Assembly (NCBI RefSeq): GCF_014229245.1
Contig: NZ_JAARZJ010000009.1
Coordinates: 62,001-126,000 of the forward strand
Length of the DNA stretch: 64,000 nt
DNA from: Listeria farberi
Lineage (GTDB): Bacteria > Bacillota > Bacilli > Lactobacillales > Listeriaceae
Direction: 5' to 3'
In this document: one piece after another, positions 1 through 8,103 of the stretch
How positions within the stretch are numbered: the first letter of the stretch is position 1
How the letters are laid out: every line of letters begins with the position of its first letter
Notes under the pieces: generated by a model
Databases searched by the model: none
What the model was told of the DNA's origin: nothing
What the model saw: the letters and a program-made list of their open reading frames with translations, nothing else
Translations under genes and position numbers: made by a program

Positions 1-572
1 CATTTTTAGGAATTAGAGCCGCTGAACGAAAAAAATTAGTAGCTGATTTTTTAAGAGGAAATGGTATGCCGGATGATTTACTGGGACTTGTTGTGGAATT
101 GTTTGCAGAAGAAGAGCGTGAATTTCAATACGCGGCAATTGATTTATTAAGTCGCTATGGGAAAAAGCAAGCCAGTGAAGCAATTGAAATCTATGAGCAA
201 TTAATTACGACGAAACCATGGTGGGATACGGTGGATGGCTTAGCTGGAACGGTTGTAAGTAATCATTTTAAACTATATCCCGATTTAATCCCTATCTATA
301 ATGAGGCGTGGATAAACGGAGATAATATTTGGCTAGCACGAACGGCCATTTTATTTCAATTAAAATATAAAGAAGAAACAGATGTAGATCTCTTATTCTC
401 CAATTGTGAGAAATGGTTCGGTTCCAAAGAATTTTTTATTCAAAAAGCAATTGGATGGGCGCTTAGACAATATGCAAAAGTAGATAGTGAGGCAGTTCGC
501 GACTTTGTAAACAGCCATACACTTGCACCACTTAGTCGCAGAGAAGCGCTTAAACATATTGGGGAGGCGTGA
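1..572 (+). CDS. AlkD-like DNA alkylation repair protein (5' end cut by window)
   Basis: The frame is open from the first full codon at position 3 and continues upstream of the window; the ATG at 66 is internal. About 189 C-terminal residues are visible, made of alpha-helical HEAT-like repeats. The segments PWWDTVDGLAG and AIGWALRQYAKVD match the signature of the AlkD/AlkC alkylpurine glycosylase family, in which the Trp and Asp of the first motif line the lesion-binding cleft. Known members excise N3- and N7-alkylated purines. The neighbourhood supports a repair role, since adaA and ogt lie about 2 kb downstream. The VOC gene follows after 1 nt. Family assignment is fairly secure; activity is inferred. 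Confidence 0.8.
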   Translation, partial: FLGIRAAERKKLVADFLRGNGMPDDLLGLVVELFAEEEREFQYAAIDLLSRYGKKQASEAIEIYEQLITTKPWWDTVDGLAGTVVSNHFKLYPDLIPIYNEAWINGDNIWLARTAILFQLKYKEETDVDLLFSNCEKWFGSKEFFIQKAIGWALRQYAKVDSEAVRDFVNSHTLAPLSRREALKHIGEA

Positions 573-573
573 A

Positions 574-966
574 ATGTTACATCATGTGGAAATCTATGTA
601 GCTAATATCGAAAAAAGCCGGCTATTTTGGTCTGAGCTGTTAGAAGAGCTTTCTTATGAATTAAATCAAACGTGGGATGAAGGATTTAGCTATAAATTTG
701 GAGAGACGTATTTAGTCTTTGTGCAAGCCGAGGAACCATTTCTAGCAGAGGGTTATCATCGTAAGCGAATTGGGCTTAACCATTTAGCTTTTCACGGTGG
801 TACAAAGGAATGCGTGGATGCCTTTCGAGCTAAATTAAAAGCAAAAGGAATCAAGCTTCTATACGAAGACAAGTTTCCTTTTGCTGGTAGTAAAAATCAT
901 TATGCTGTGTTTTTTGAAGATCCGGATGGTTTGAAAGTAGAGATTTGTACAGAAGTCACAATTTAA
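574..966 (+). CDS. VOC (glyoxalase/bleomycin-resistance fold) family protein
   Basis: A 130-residue single-domain protein. The start at 574 is chosen because a strong ribosome site (GGGGAGG, 561-567) precedes it; longer in-frame starts lie inside the upstream gene. N-terminal HHVEIYVANIEKSRLFW and C-terminal FEDPDGLKVEI are the typical beta-alpha-beta-beta-beta edges of a vicinal-oxygen-chelate domain, with the N-terminal His and C-terminal Glu in metal-ligand positions. Such proteins are glyoxalases, dioxygenases or antibiotic-binding proteins, and the substrate cannot be read here. One nucleotide separates it from the AlkD-like gene, so the two are probably cotranscribed. Confidence 0.8.
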   Translation: MLHHVEIYVANIEKSRLFWSELLEELSYELNQTWDEGFSYKFGETYLVFVQAEEPFLAEGYHRKRIGLNHLAFHGGTKECVDAFRAKLKAKGIKLLYEDKFPFAGSKNHYAVFFEDPDGLKVEICTEVTI

Positions 967-978
967 TATTGTGGCTTT

Positions 979-1848
979 TTAAAATACCCAATCATCTCCA
1001 GCAGGTGCGGAAAAATTCATTTCTTTACCTTTGAAAGGATGATTAAGATGTAATTTCTCTGCGTGTAACATAATTCGATTTGCACGACTTGAACCACCGT
1101 AAAGTGTATCGCCAATGATTGGATGACCGATTCCGCTTAAGTGAACACGGATTTGGTGCGTCCGGCCAGTTTCAATTTGGCATTCTACAAGAGATGTGTT
1201 ATTTTCATTGTTATTTTCTAGAACTTTGACGTGAGTCACGGCTGGTTGACCATAAGGACTGATTTGACGTCTTGATCCGTGATGTCGGTCTTCACCAATA
1301 GGTTTATTAATCGTCTGCATCACAAGTCCCCACGTGCCATCAACTGCAGCAAGATAAGTCCGGTGAATCGCTCTATTTTCCATTTGCCACGATAATCCAG
1401 CGATAGCTAACTTGTTTTTAGCAAAAAGGACTAAACCAGAAGTTGTTTGGTCAAGCCGGTGAACAGCTAAGGCATTTGCTTCTTGTCCTGTTTTTTCTAA
1501 ATAATATTGCACTGCATTTGCGCACGTATTTGTTTCGTAGCTGTCATTTGCGTGAGTTTTCATCCCGGTAGGTTTATTAACTACTAGTAAGAAGTCATCT
1601 TCATAAATAATTTCTAAGTCATACTCGTAAACCGGGATTTTATCGTGCAAGATAATTGGTAAAGAAAGACTTGCGCCCACAAAAAGCGGGGTATTCCAGT
1701 CGTCTAGCGGTTTATTATTTAGTAAAACATCCTGAGACATTCTAATTTCATGTCGTGCTTTTTTTCCAAGGTGAAATTTTTCTTGCAAAATAGCTGTTAA
1801 AGTAAGACCTTCCCAGTCTTCTAAAATAGGTAAAGTTAAATGCGTCAT
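979..1848 (-). CDS. RluA-family 23S rRNA/tRNA pseudouridine synthase
   Basis: A 289-residue enzyme predicted to isomerise uridine to pseudouridine in structured RNA. The catalytic motif HRLDQTTSGLVLFAK is intact, with the Asp being the family nucleophile. TGRTHQIRVHL and GHPIIGDTLYGG, the downstream RluA motifs, are also present. The N-terminal 70 residues resemble the S4-like region of RluC/RluD-type enzymes. It lies downstream of adaA on the same strand with a 21-nt gap, so it may be read from the same promoter. Which position it modifies cannot be determined. Confidence 0.9.
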   Translation of the reverse strand: MTHLTLPILEDWEGLTLTAILQEKFHLGKKARHEIRMSQDVLLNNKPLDDWNTPLFVGASLSLPIILHDKIPVYEYDLEIIYEDDFLLVVNKPTGMKTHANDSYETNTCANAVQYYLEKTGQEANALAVHRLDQTTSGLVLFAKNKLAIAGLSWQMENRAIHRTYLAAVDGTWGLVMQTINKPIGEDRHHGSRRQISPYGQPAVTHVKVLENNNENNTSLVECQIETGRTHQIRVHLSGIGHPIIGDTLYGGSSRANRIMLHAEKLHLNHPFKGKEMNFSAPAGDDWVF

Positions 1849-1869
1849 ATAAGTTTCATCCGTTCTAAT

Positions 1870-2424
1870 TTATTTTTGTTCTTTTCGAAATTGGTTTGGC
1901 GATAAAGCTGTATGTCTTTTAAAAGTAGTAGAAAAATGGGAGGAATTAGGAAAGCCAGACATTTTTCCGATAAGTTCAATAGATAAGGTTGTGTTTTGGA
2001 GCTGATTTTTTGCATAGTCCATTCGAATATTGTCTAAATAAGTAATCGGTGTAATGTTAGTAATCCTTTTAAATGTCCGGTGCAGATGATAGGGACTACC
2101 ATGACAATCTTCGGCAATAATTTGTAAAGTTAGTGGGTTTGCAAAATTTTCTTCAATATAAGCCTTGATGTTACCTACCCATTCTGCATCGGGCAAATTC
2201 TTCCCTCCAGATTTGCATCGTTTGCAAGGGCGATAACCATGAGTAATTGCTTCTTCTTTACTATGAAAGATAACAATATTTTCTTTTTTAGGTAAACGTG
2301 ACTTACAAGAAGGAAAACAAAATATTTTCGTAGACTTTACACCATAGAAAAAACTACCATCAGCAGCGTGGTCATTCGTTGAAATTGCTTGCCATCTTTT
2401 TTTAGTTAAGTAATAATCTGTCAA
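1870..2424 (-). CDS. adaA: AdaA methylphosphotriester-DNA methyltransferase / AraC-type activator
   Basis: About 184 residues. The N-terminal Ada zinc domain carries four cysteines in FCFPSCKSR and YRPCKRC; in Ada proteins one of these accepts the methyl group from backbone phosphotriesters. The C-terminal half is an AraC/XylS double helix-turn-helix (PLTLQIIAEDCHGSPYHLHR; SGFPNSSHFSTTFKRHTALSPNQFRK). Methylation converts such proteins to transcriptional activators of repair genes. I place the start at TTG 2424 because an AGGTG ribosome site sits 6 nt upstream; the GTG at 2433 is itself part of that site. It diverges from ogt, its expected target. Confidence 0.9.
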   Translation of the reverse strand: MTDYYLTKKRWQAISTNDHAADGSFFYGVKSTKIFCFPSCKSRLPKKENIVIFHSKEEAITHGYRPCKRCKSGGKNLPDAEWVGNIKAYIEENFANPLTLQIIAEDCHGSPYHLHRTFKRITNITPITYLDNIRMDYAKNQLQNTTLSIELIGKMSGFPNSSHFSTTFKRHTALSPNQFRKEQK

Positions 2425-2492
2425 TGTAATCACCTCAACTTCTTCTTAATCATAAACGTTATAAAGTAAAATTGCGAGAAAAACTTTTCTAA

Positions 2493-2511
2493 TCTTGCTA
2501 TTATGGCAAGA
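2493..2511. promoter_or_regulatory. Inverted repeat in the adaA-ogt divergent region
   Basis: TCTTGC and GCAAGA arms separated by 7 nt lie between the divergent adaA and ogt genes, upstream of a TATAAT at 2540-2545 that suits ogt. The location fits an AdaA operator. The sequence is only inferred to be one; known Ada boxes are not perfectly conserved between genera. Confidence 0.4.
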
Positions 2512-2569
2512 ATGCATAGGAAAAACAATCTGGTAAGCGTATAATTAATAATTGAAAGAGGTGAGGGAA

Positions 2570-3052
2570 ATGGAGAAGTTCTATGATGATTCCATCCAGA
2601 TTGCTGGAGAAAAAATTTATTTCGCCGCGACTGATAAAGGTTTGTTTTATGTTGGGAAAAATGAGGAAAACTTGCAATCAGCGACACATGACCCAGAGAA
2701 AATGAGGAAATATAAAGCAGAATTACTTGCTTATTTAAATGGAGAAAGTATTAATTTCACTTCCCCTATTGATTTATCCGGAACAGCATTACAATTAGAA
2801 GTTTTTGAAGCTTTAAAAAAGATTCCCTACGGAGAAACTAGGACATACACAGAAATAGCTGCACAAATTAACCGTCCAAAAGCAGTACGAGCAGTAGGAA
2901 CAGCTATTGGAAAAAACCCTTTGCTTGTGGTTATCCCGTGCCACCGAGTCATCGGGAAAACCGGAAAACTAACAGGTTATAGTGGCGGTATTCCAATGAA
3001 ACAAGCGTTATTAAATTTAGAAAAAACGAACGTAAATCAATTCCCTTTTTAA
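2570..3052 (+). CDS. ogt: Methylated-DNA--[protein]-cysteine S-methyltransferase (Ogt/AdaB)
   Basis: A 160-residue suicide repair protein that takes alkyl groups from O6-alkylguanine onto its own cysteine. The active-site block VVIPCHRVIG contains the acceptor Cys, and the helix-turn-helix wing RAVGTAIGKNP precedes it, as in all MGMT proteins. The start at 2570 follows the GAGGTGAGGG ribosome site; a TTG 18 nt upstream lies inside that site. It diverges from adaA. Its last codons form the left arm of a perfect inverted repeat that acts as its terminator. Confidence 0.95.
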   Translation: MEKFYDDSIQIAGEKIYFAATDKGLFYVGKNEENLQSATHDPEKMRKYKAELLAYLNGESINFTSPIDLSGTALQLEVFEALKKIPYGETRTYTEIAAQINRPKAVRAVGTAIGKNPLLVVIPCHRVIGKTGKLTGYSGGIPMKQALLNLEKTNVNQFPF

Positions 3053-3073
3053 AAAGGGAATTGATTTATTTTT
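3034..3073 (+). terminator. Rho-independent terminator overlapping the ogt stop codon
   Basis: Two perfect 17-nt arms (3034-3050 and 3051-3067) meet with no spacer and are followed by ATTTTTA. The left arm encodes the last five residues and the first base of the stop codon of ogt, so coding and termination functions share sequence. Confidence 0.75.
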
Positions 3074-3082
3074 ACATCTACT

Positions 3083-3101
3083 GTACTATTATAGCTAGTA
3101 C
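3083..3101. promoter_or_regulatory. Probable YtrA/GntR-type operator overlapping the promoter
   Basis: GTACTA and TAGTAC arms are separated by 7 nt, a perfect 19-bp dyad that contains a TATTAT/TATAGC-like -10 element and lies 44 nt upstream of the GntR gene start. Position and symmetry are those of an autoregulatory operator of a dimeric GntR protein. Confidence 0.6.
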
Positions 3102-3144
3102 AATTAGTTCTCTTTAGTTGAAAGACATGAAAGCGGGGGGAGAG

Positions 3145-3534
3145 ATGTTTATTATTAATACAAAAAGTCAACTACCAATTTATGAACAAATCGTCCAAAA
3201 AATTAAAGAACAAGTTGTCAAGGGCGTACTTCAAGAAGGTGAAAAAATCCTCTCTATACGTGAGTTTGCCAGCAGAATAGGAGTGAATCCAAATACTGTG
3301 AGTAAAGCATATCAAGAATTAGAACGTCAAGAAGTAATCGTCACGGTTAAAGGAAAAGGAACATTTATTGCGGACCAAACGGAAAAAAATAGTTCGCCAA
3401 AAAAGTTAGCGGAAACTAAACTAAAGCTAAAAGAAATAATTTTAGATTTAGTTTACCTTGGAATTAATGTGGAAGAAATACATAAATTATCTGTTGAATA
3501 CAGTCAAGACATCATTGGAGGTGACAAAAGGTGA
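3145..3534 (+). CDS. GntR-family regulator, YtrA subfamily
   Basis: A 129-residue protein: an N-terminal winged helix (residues 1-75; LPIYEQIVQKIKEQVVKGVL, then NPNTVSKAYQELERQEVI as recognition helix) and a short two-helix tail, the size and layout of the YtrA subfamily that controls ABC exporters. The start at 3145 follows a GGGGGGAGAG ribosome site; earlier in-frame TTG and ATG codons lack one. Its stop overlaps the GTG of the ABC ATPase gene by 4 nt. The ligand is unknown; YtrA of Bacillus responds to cell-wall antibiotics. Confidence 0.88.
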   Translation: MFIINTKSQLPIYEQIVQKIKEQVVKGVLQEGEKILSIREFASRIGVNPNTVSKAYQELERQEVIVTVKGKGTFIADQTEKNSSPKKLAETKLKLKEIILDLVYLGINVEEIHKLSVEYSQDIIGGDKR

Positions 3535-4406
3535 GAGTTGATTCGCTAAGTAAAAAAATTGATGGAAAGCTTTTGCTTGATAAGATAACATTTGAAGTCA
3601 AGCCTGGTGAGATTGTTGGTATTGTCGGACGAAACGGCATAGGAAAAACAACCCTTTTTCGGACAATGATGGGCTTTTACATTCCAGATGAAGGAGACGT
3701 TTACTTAGATGAACCAATAAGTAAACACCCCGAATTAAAACAAAAAATATTTATGCTACAAGATAACTTAGGCTGCTGGGATGGCTATAAAATTCCCACG
3801 ATAAAAAAATTCTATCAAAAAACGTATCCATTATTTGATGGAACTAAATTTGATTTACTAATGAAGCAAGTCAACCTTGCCACGGATGTTAAGTTTCAAA
3901 CTTATTCTAAAGGAATGAAAGCACTTTTTGGTTTAGTTTTAGCGCTTTGTATTGGTGCAGATTTTATTTTGCTTGACGAACCTATGGAAGGCATAGATGT
4001 TATCGCTCAAAAGAAAATTACTGGGATTTTATTAGAAGAAGTAGAACAGCGGAAATTAGGTATTGTAATATCTTCACACCGCCTAAATGACTTAGAACCA
4101 ATTGCCGATTATATCCATATTTTACAAGGAAATCGTATTAAAGAATCCTATCATCTAGAAACATTACGTGAACAAGCAGTCAAAATACAAATTGCGTTTG
4201 AAAATAAAAAATTACCGACTATTTTGCTTGAAAATGGTAAAGTAATTAATAAATATGGTCGAGTTTATACAATTTTATTCCAAGATATGAATACAGAATT
4301 ATATACTGCTATAAAACGAGAAAAACCAATTTTCATGGATGAACTTGCGGTTACGTTAGAAGACTTGTTTGTTTATCATTTAGAGGAACAAGGGGGAGAA
4401 GAATAA
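3531..4406 (+). CDS. ABC transporter ATP-binding protein (YtrB-like)
   Basis: A 291-residue ATPase with Walker A GRNGIGKTT and Walker B FILLDEPMEG. The LSGGQ signature is replaced by the divergent TYSKGMK, as is usual in this exporter group. A 70-residue C-terminal extension follows the nucleotide-binding fold. It starts with GTG inside the preceding stop (GTGA overlap) and ends one base into the permease start, giving a tightly coupled three-gene operon. It should energise the permease encoded next; the exported substrate is not known. Confidence 0.88.
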   Translation: MRVDSLSKKIDGKLLLDKITFEVKPGEIVGIVGRNGIGKTTLFRTMMGFYIPDEGDVYLDEPISKHPELKQKIFMLQDNLGCWDGYKIPTIKKFYQKTYPLFDGTKFDLLMKQVNLATDVKFQTYSKGMKALFGLVLALCIGADFILLDEPMEGIDVIAQKKITGILLEEVEQRKLGIVISSHRLNDLEPIADYIHILQGNRIKESYHLETLREQAVKIQIAFENKKLPTILLENGKVINKYGRVYTILFQDMNTELYTAIKREKPIFMDELAVTLEDLFVYHLEEQGGEE

Positions 4407-5470
4407 TGAGCACAGGGCTTCTCTATAAAGAATGGCGTCAAAACGCTTGGATCTTTTTATTTATAATTATTGCTTTTATTGGTTCTGAAGCAATGACAGC
4501 TACTAATTCAGTAGATATGTTTAATCAAAATTATAAGTATTATCAGTCGGAAGAGTTTCAAAAAGCGAATGTAGATGACCAACAACTAACGCCAAACGAA
4601 ATTAAAAATGATTTAAGTTTAACTCCCTATGATTTTGAAGGGAATTTAGCATTATTTATTTATGTGTTTTTGTTTTTAGGATTAAAGCTGACAGTATTTG
4701 AAAAAAATAAACAAATGGATTATTTTACGTTTGGCTTACCTTATTCTAAAAAACAGATATTTTGGCATAAATTACTTATTCCGGCATTACTCATCTTTAT
4801 TGCAGCTCCCATTATTATTTGCTTAAGATTTTTGTATGTATATCAGCAAATCCCGAATGTATATTTGCCGAGTATTTCGGATTCTGGTATGTATATTACC
4901 TCTTTTTTACTGTTATTTTTGTTCTCTTTCACAGTAGCAATAGCTGTTGGAAATCTTGTTGGAGAAATAATCGCTGCTGGTATCGTGGTTTTAGGTTCAG
5001 TGATGAGCTTTTTCTATATGTTTCCAGGTGCAACAACTAATTTGATAGTGGGTTTTAAAGCCTATTTAGAGGGCAAATCATTAGTTGATGTGGATGGTGG
5101 AGCAGTTATGCTTTTTTCAGCCCTACCAACTTCCTTTTTAAGTGGGAGTTTGATTATGGGCGAATTCATTGTACTGGTTGGCTTATCTATTTTAATGTTA
5201 CTAATTGGCTGGTATGCGGTAAAAACGGCTTCTCTTGAAAACAATGGTAAATTCTTAATGAATAATAAATTACGTATGCCGATACTCATTATTGGTTCTA
5301 TTTATACAACAATATGTTTGGGAGGACATTACGCTACCTTTAATTATGAAAACCTAATAACAACCACACAAGTTGTGACTTTGATTATTAAAATGATTTT
5401 GATTTTCATTATTACTGCAATAGCTTTCTGGTTTTTAATGTACAAATGGAAAACATTAAAAAAATCATAA
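4406..5470 (+). CDS. ABC-2 type permease
   Basis: A 354-residue membrane protein with one N-terminal membrane segment, an extracytoplasmic stretch of about 60 residues, and five or more further hydrophobic segments (from near residue 90, then 130-150, 165-215, 240-270, 290-350). This is the ABC-2 permease layout for an exporter. Its ATG overlaps the ATPase stop (TAATG). The transported compound cannot be deduced. A strong bidirectional terminator closes the operon. Confidence 0.82.
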   Translation: MSTGLLYKEWRQNAWIFLFIIIAFIGSEAMTATNSVDMFNQNYKYYQSEEFQKANVDDQQLTPNEIKNDLSLTPYDFEGNLALFIYVFLFLGLKLTVFEKNKQMDYFTFGLPYSKKQIFWHKLLIPALLIFIAAPIIICLRFLYVYQQIPNVYLPSISDSGMYITSFLLLFLFSFTVAIAVGNLVGEIIAAGIVVLGSVMSFFYMFPGATTNLIVGFKAYLEGKSLVDVDGGAVMLFSALPTSFLSGSLIMGEFIVLVGLSILMLLIGWYAVKTASLENNGKFLMNNKLRMPILIIGSIYTTICLGGHYATFNYENLITTTQVVTLIIKMILIFIITAIAFWFLMYKWKTLKKS

Positions 5471-5476
5471 AAAAAG

Positions 5477-5511
5477 TACCGAGGTAGAAACTTCCTACCT
5501 CGGTATTTTTT
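5477..5511. terminator. Bidirectional terminator between convergent genes
   Basis: Perfect 11-bp arms TACCGAGGTAG / CTACCTCGGTA with a 7-nt loop, flanked by A-rich sequence on the left and T-rich on the right, so it can serve the ABC operon (+) and the MFS gene (-). Confidence 0.9.
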
Positions 5512-6703
5512 AAATATAATCACGTGCAAATTTTTTCTTTCTGGCAAATACGATTAATAAAAGAACTAATCCAAATAATGCGATACCAGCATTTAGTAAG
5601 AAAATAGCGGCAATATCGATTCTAGAAATAGCAGCAGCGACGAGCGGAATAACAAATACGGCAATACCTTCAGCGATAGTATAAAGACTAGTAACAAAAC
5701 CTTTACCACGTGCAGAAACTTCAGCAAGCAAAGTTAACCCTAATTGGATAATGCCGCCAGCAGAGAAATAACCGAGTAAGAAAGCACCCACTAGACATAC
5801 AATTTCAGTTGGGAATGCAAAAAGCGAAAAGGAAACTAACATTGTCATCGTTACATATGTTATTAAAATGTAAAGTGTTTTAACCCCACGATTTCCTAGA
5901 ATAAATGTTACGCATACGCATAATATAGCGCCAACACTAGCATAGCTAACAAGTAATCTAGAAGCATTATCAGTCATATGAATAACTTCAGAACCATATT
6001 TTGCTATCCATTGACTCATAATATAAAGAAGCGTTTGAGCTACAAATCCAAAGAGAATCAAACAAATTTCATCAATACTAAAACGAAAGGTTTTTTTCTG
6101 TTCTTCCATTATTTCTTTCTCAAAATCGAGGGGCTTTCCAACTGTCATTGGTGGAAAAGTCCGAGTTAAAGTATACAGTAAATTAATAAGTAAAATCACA
6201 ATTAACACGATAAAGCTCCAGCCGTACCATAAGTTATTTGCTAAAATAAAAGCAATCATAAATGGTAAGAGAAACTGCCCAGCTTGCACAAAAGCCTTTA
6301 CAACAATGTTAGCTGATGCTGCTTTTTTAGGATAGGCTTCCATTAATGCAGGGTAAGTACCTGTATCAAGGAAAGAGTTTGCAATTCCTGCTGAAATACC
6401 GAATGCATAAGCTACGATAGTATTTGGACTTAACAGAATACCGCCTAAAAAGATAATATAGAAAAATACGCCGAGAATAACGGATAATTTACGCCCGAAT
6501 TTATCTGATAGCTTTCCTGATATAAAAACAGCGAGTAATTTACCAATCCCAAAAGAAGATACCACACCAGCAGCACCAGCTAAATCTGTATGCCATTTTT
6601 GAGATAAAAAATCAATATTCTGTGCAATGATGATTAATGCCATACCATGAACGAAGTAGTTCATATAAAGCCCTAGTGAAGTAGATAAATACTTGTTTTT
6701 CAT
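5510..6703 (-). CDS. MFS transporter, probable shikimate/quinate-type carrier
   Basis: A 397-residue 12-helix major facilitator. GKLSDKFGRKLSVILG between helices 2 and 3 is the MFS loop motif. The start at 6703 follows AAAGGAGAG. It is the last gene of the minus-strand qui cluster but is separated from the preceding MFS gene by 159 nt, so it may have its own promoter. It is related to its neighbour (shared N-terminal YF.HG and DKFGRK.S motifs), suggesting duplication. The substrate is inferred only from context with aroE and the dehydratase-like gene. Confidence 0.82.
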   Translation of the reverse strand: MKNKYLSTSLGLYMNYFVHGMALIIIAQNIDFLSQKWHTDLAGAAGVVSSFGIGKLLAVFISGKLSDKFGRKLSVILGVFFYIIFLGGILLSPNTIVAYAFGISAGIANSFLDTGTYPALMEAYPKKAASANIVVKAFVQAGQFLLPFMIAFILANNLWYGWSFIVLIVILLINLLYTLTRTFPPMTVGKPLDFEKEIMEEQKKTFRFSIDEICLILFGFVAQTLLYIMSQWIAKYGSEVIHMTDNASRLLVSYASVGAILCVCVTFILGNRGVKTLYILITYVTMTMLVSFSLFAFPTEIVCLVGAFLLGYFSAGGIIQLGLTLLAEVSARGKGFVTSLYTIAEGIAVFVIPLVAAAISRIDIAAIFLLNAGIALFGLVLLLIVFARKKKFARDYI

Positions 6704-6825
6704 AGTCTACTCTCCTTTATGTAGTTACTTTGGAAGACCTTTTCATGAGAAATGCCCTTACTTTTAAAACTTTAGTATAGATAAAACTCATAAGTTTGTG
6801 CTTTAATTCACAAATTATATGTAGG

Positions 6826-6864
6826 TTCAACTGAACACATGAATGCTCAGTTGAAGGGTTTTTT
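6826..6864 (+). repeat. Inverted repeat with plus-strand T-run between two MFS genes
   Basis: TTCAACTGA and TCAGTTGAA arms (9 bp) with a 12-nt loop are followed by GGGTTTTTTA on the plus strand, the direction opposite to both flanking genes. On the minus strand the T-run is missing. It looks like a terminator for antisense transcription, or simply a hairpin between the two MFS messages. Confidence 0.45.
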
Positions 6865-8071
6865 ATGGAGTTGTAATTTTAGATTCATTTTTATAACGCA
6901 TATTGACGAAAATCGCTAGCAATATCCCTATAACTGTTATCGCTACATTGAATAATAACACATATTTCGGACCTTCGATACCTCCAGCTTTGGTAATATA
7001 GCTGGCAATATTTAAAACGATATAGTTTGCTAGACTGGATGAAATCATAACAATCGAAGTGATTTTTCCTTTGTTCGTAGGGAAAAATTCGTTGGCAGTT
7101 GATACAGCAAGTTGAAGAACTCCGCCGGCAGCCGCGTATCCAATAACAAATCCACCAATTAAGCATATAGTTGGCGTTTGTACGATGTAAATGATTAATA
7201 ACATTAAAGTAGCAATTGCTGGATACAGGATGAGAATTCGTACTGGTAAAATAAATTTTTTCACGAGAACCGCGGTAATTAAAATAGCGCACATAGTTCC
7301 TAATGAATAGAAAGATTGAATTTTACTCGGATCAGCCATGCCGTATAATTTTCCTAGTTCTTGGTTACAGTTTAACCAAAGTTGGAAAGTGGATGTACAT
7401 GTGAAACCAATACCGATAATAGCCCAACTGGTTGCGTTGAATTTCATTTTTTCAGGCTTTACTTTTTCACCGCCCACATTATTATTCATTGGAGGGAAGG
7501 GCATAAATGCGATGATTAAACCGTCGATAACAATTAATGCCATCGTAATAATAAATAGTGTGCGGAATGACATATTCGCCGCCGCTACCATACCAATAGC
7601 AAAAGGTAACACGAATTGCCCGATAGAAATAGAGAACTTAGTAAACATATTGGCAATAGCGCCATTTTTAGTAAAAATTTCAAGCACAGATGGTGTTACA
7701 GCAGTGTCTAAGAATGAATTCGCCGCTCCTCCGATAAAAGCGAAAGCGTAAGCGATATACATATTTGGTGCAAATGCAAGACCGATGAAATAAACTGCGT
7801 ATAAACCCACACCGATTAATGCGGAAGGTTTACGCCCGAATTTATCTGAAAAAGGTCCGGAAATTGGTAATGTAAGTAAACGTCCTAGGCCGAGAGCTGC
7901 GATAACAGCAATGACCATACTGACATCAAAGGTACCGTCAGAAAGCTTATCTGCTCCCCATACTCCGGCGAAATCTTGTTTGTATTGGCCAAGAATGGAT
8001 ACCCCAATACCGTGAATAAAATAAGTGAAATAAAGTGCTATTGCTGTTGGATAAAATCTTTTTGCGTTCAT
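6863..8071 (-). CDS. MFS transporter, probable shikimate/quinate-type carrier
   Basis: A 402-residue 12-helix MFS protein with SGPFSDKFGRKPSALIG in the helix 2-3 loop. It is encoded 32 nt downstream of the shikimate dehydrogenase gene on the same strand, so the two are very likely cotranscribed. Pathway context (dehydrogenase, dehydratase-like enzyme, QuiR) suggests uptake of shikimate, quinate or a related cyclohexane carboxylate. No residue seen fixes the substrate. Confidence 0.84.
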   Translation of the reverse strand: MNAKRFYPTAIALYFTYFIHGIGVSILGQYKQDFAGVWGADKLSDGTFDVSMVIAVIAALGLGRLLTLPISGPFSDKFGRKPSALIGVGLYAVYFIGLAFAPNMYIAYAFAFIGGAANSFLDTAVTPSVLEIFTKNGAIANMFTKFSISIGQFVLPFAIGMVAAANMSFRTLFIITMALIVIDGLIIAFMPFPPMNNNVGGEKVKPEKMKFNATSWAIIGIGFTCTSTFQLWLNCNQELGKLYGMADPSKIQSFYSLGTMCAILITAVLVKKFILPVRILILYPAIATLMLLIIYIVQTPTICLIGGFVIGYAAAGGVLQLAVSTANEFFPTNKGKITSIVMISSSLANYIVLNIASYITKAGGIEGPKYVLLFNVAITVIGILLAIFVNMRYKNESKITTP

Positions 8072-8103
8072 TTTTTTCTCCTCTCGAAATCCTGATGAAT
8101 TTA

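Noticed and set aside
2430-2687. An 85-codon minus-strand frame upstream of adaA
   Set aside because: It overlaps the divergent promoter region and the 5' end of ogt on the opposite strand, and its composition is random.
7338-7751. A 137-codon plus-strand frame
   Set aside because: It is antisense to a well-supported MFS gene; it is the hydrophobic shadow of membrane helices.
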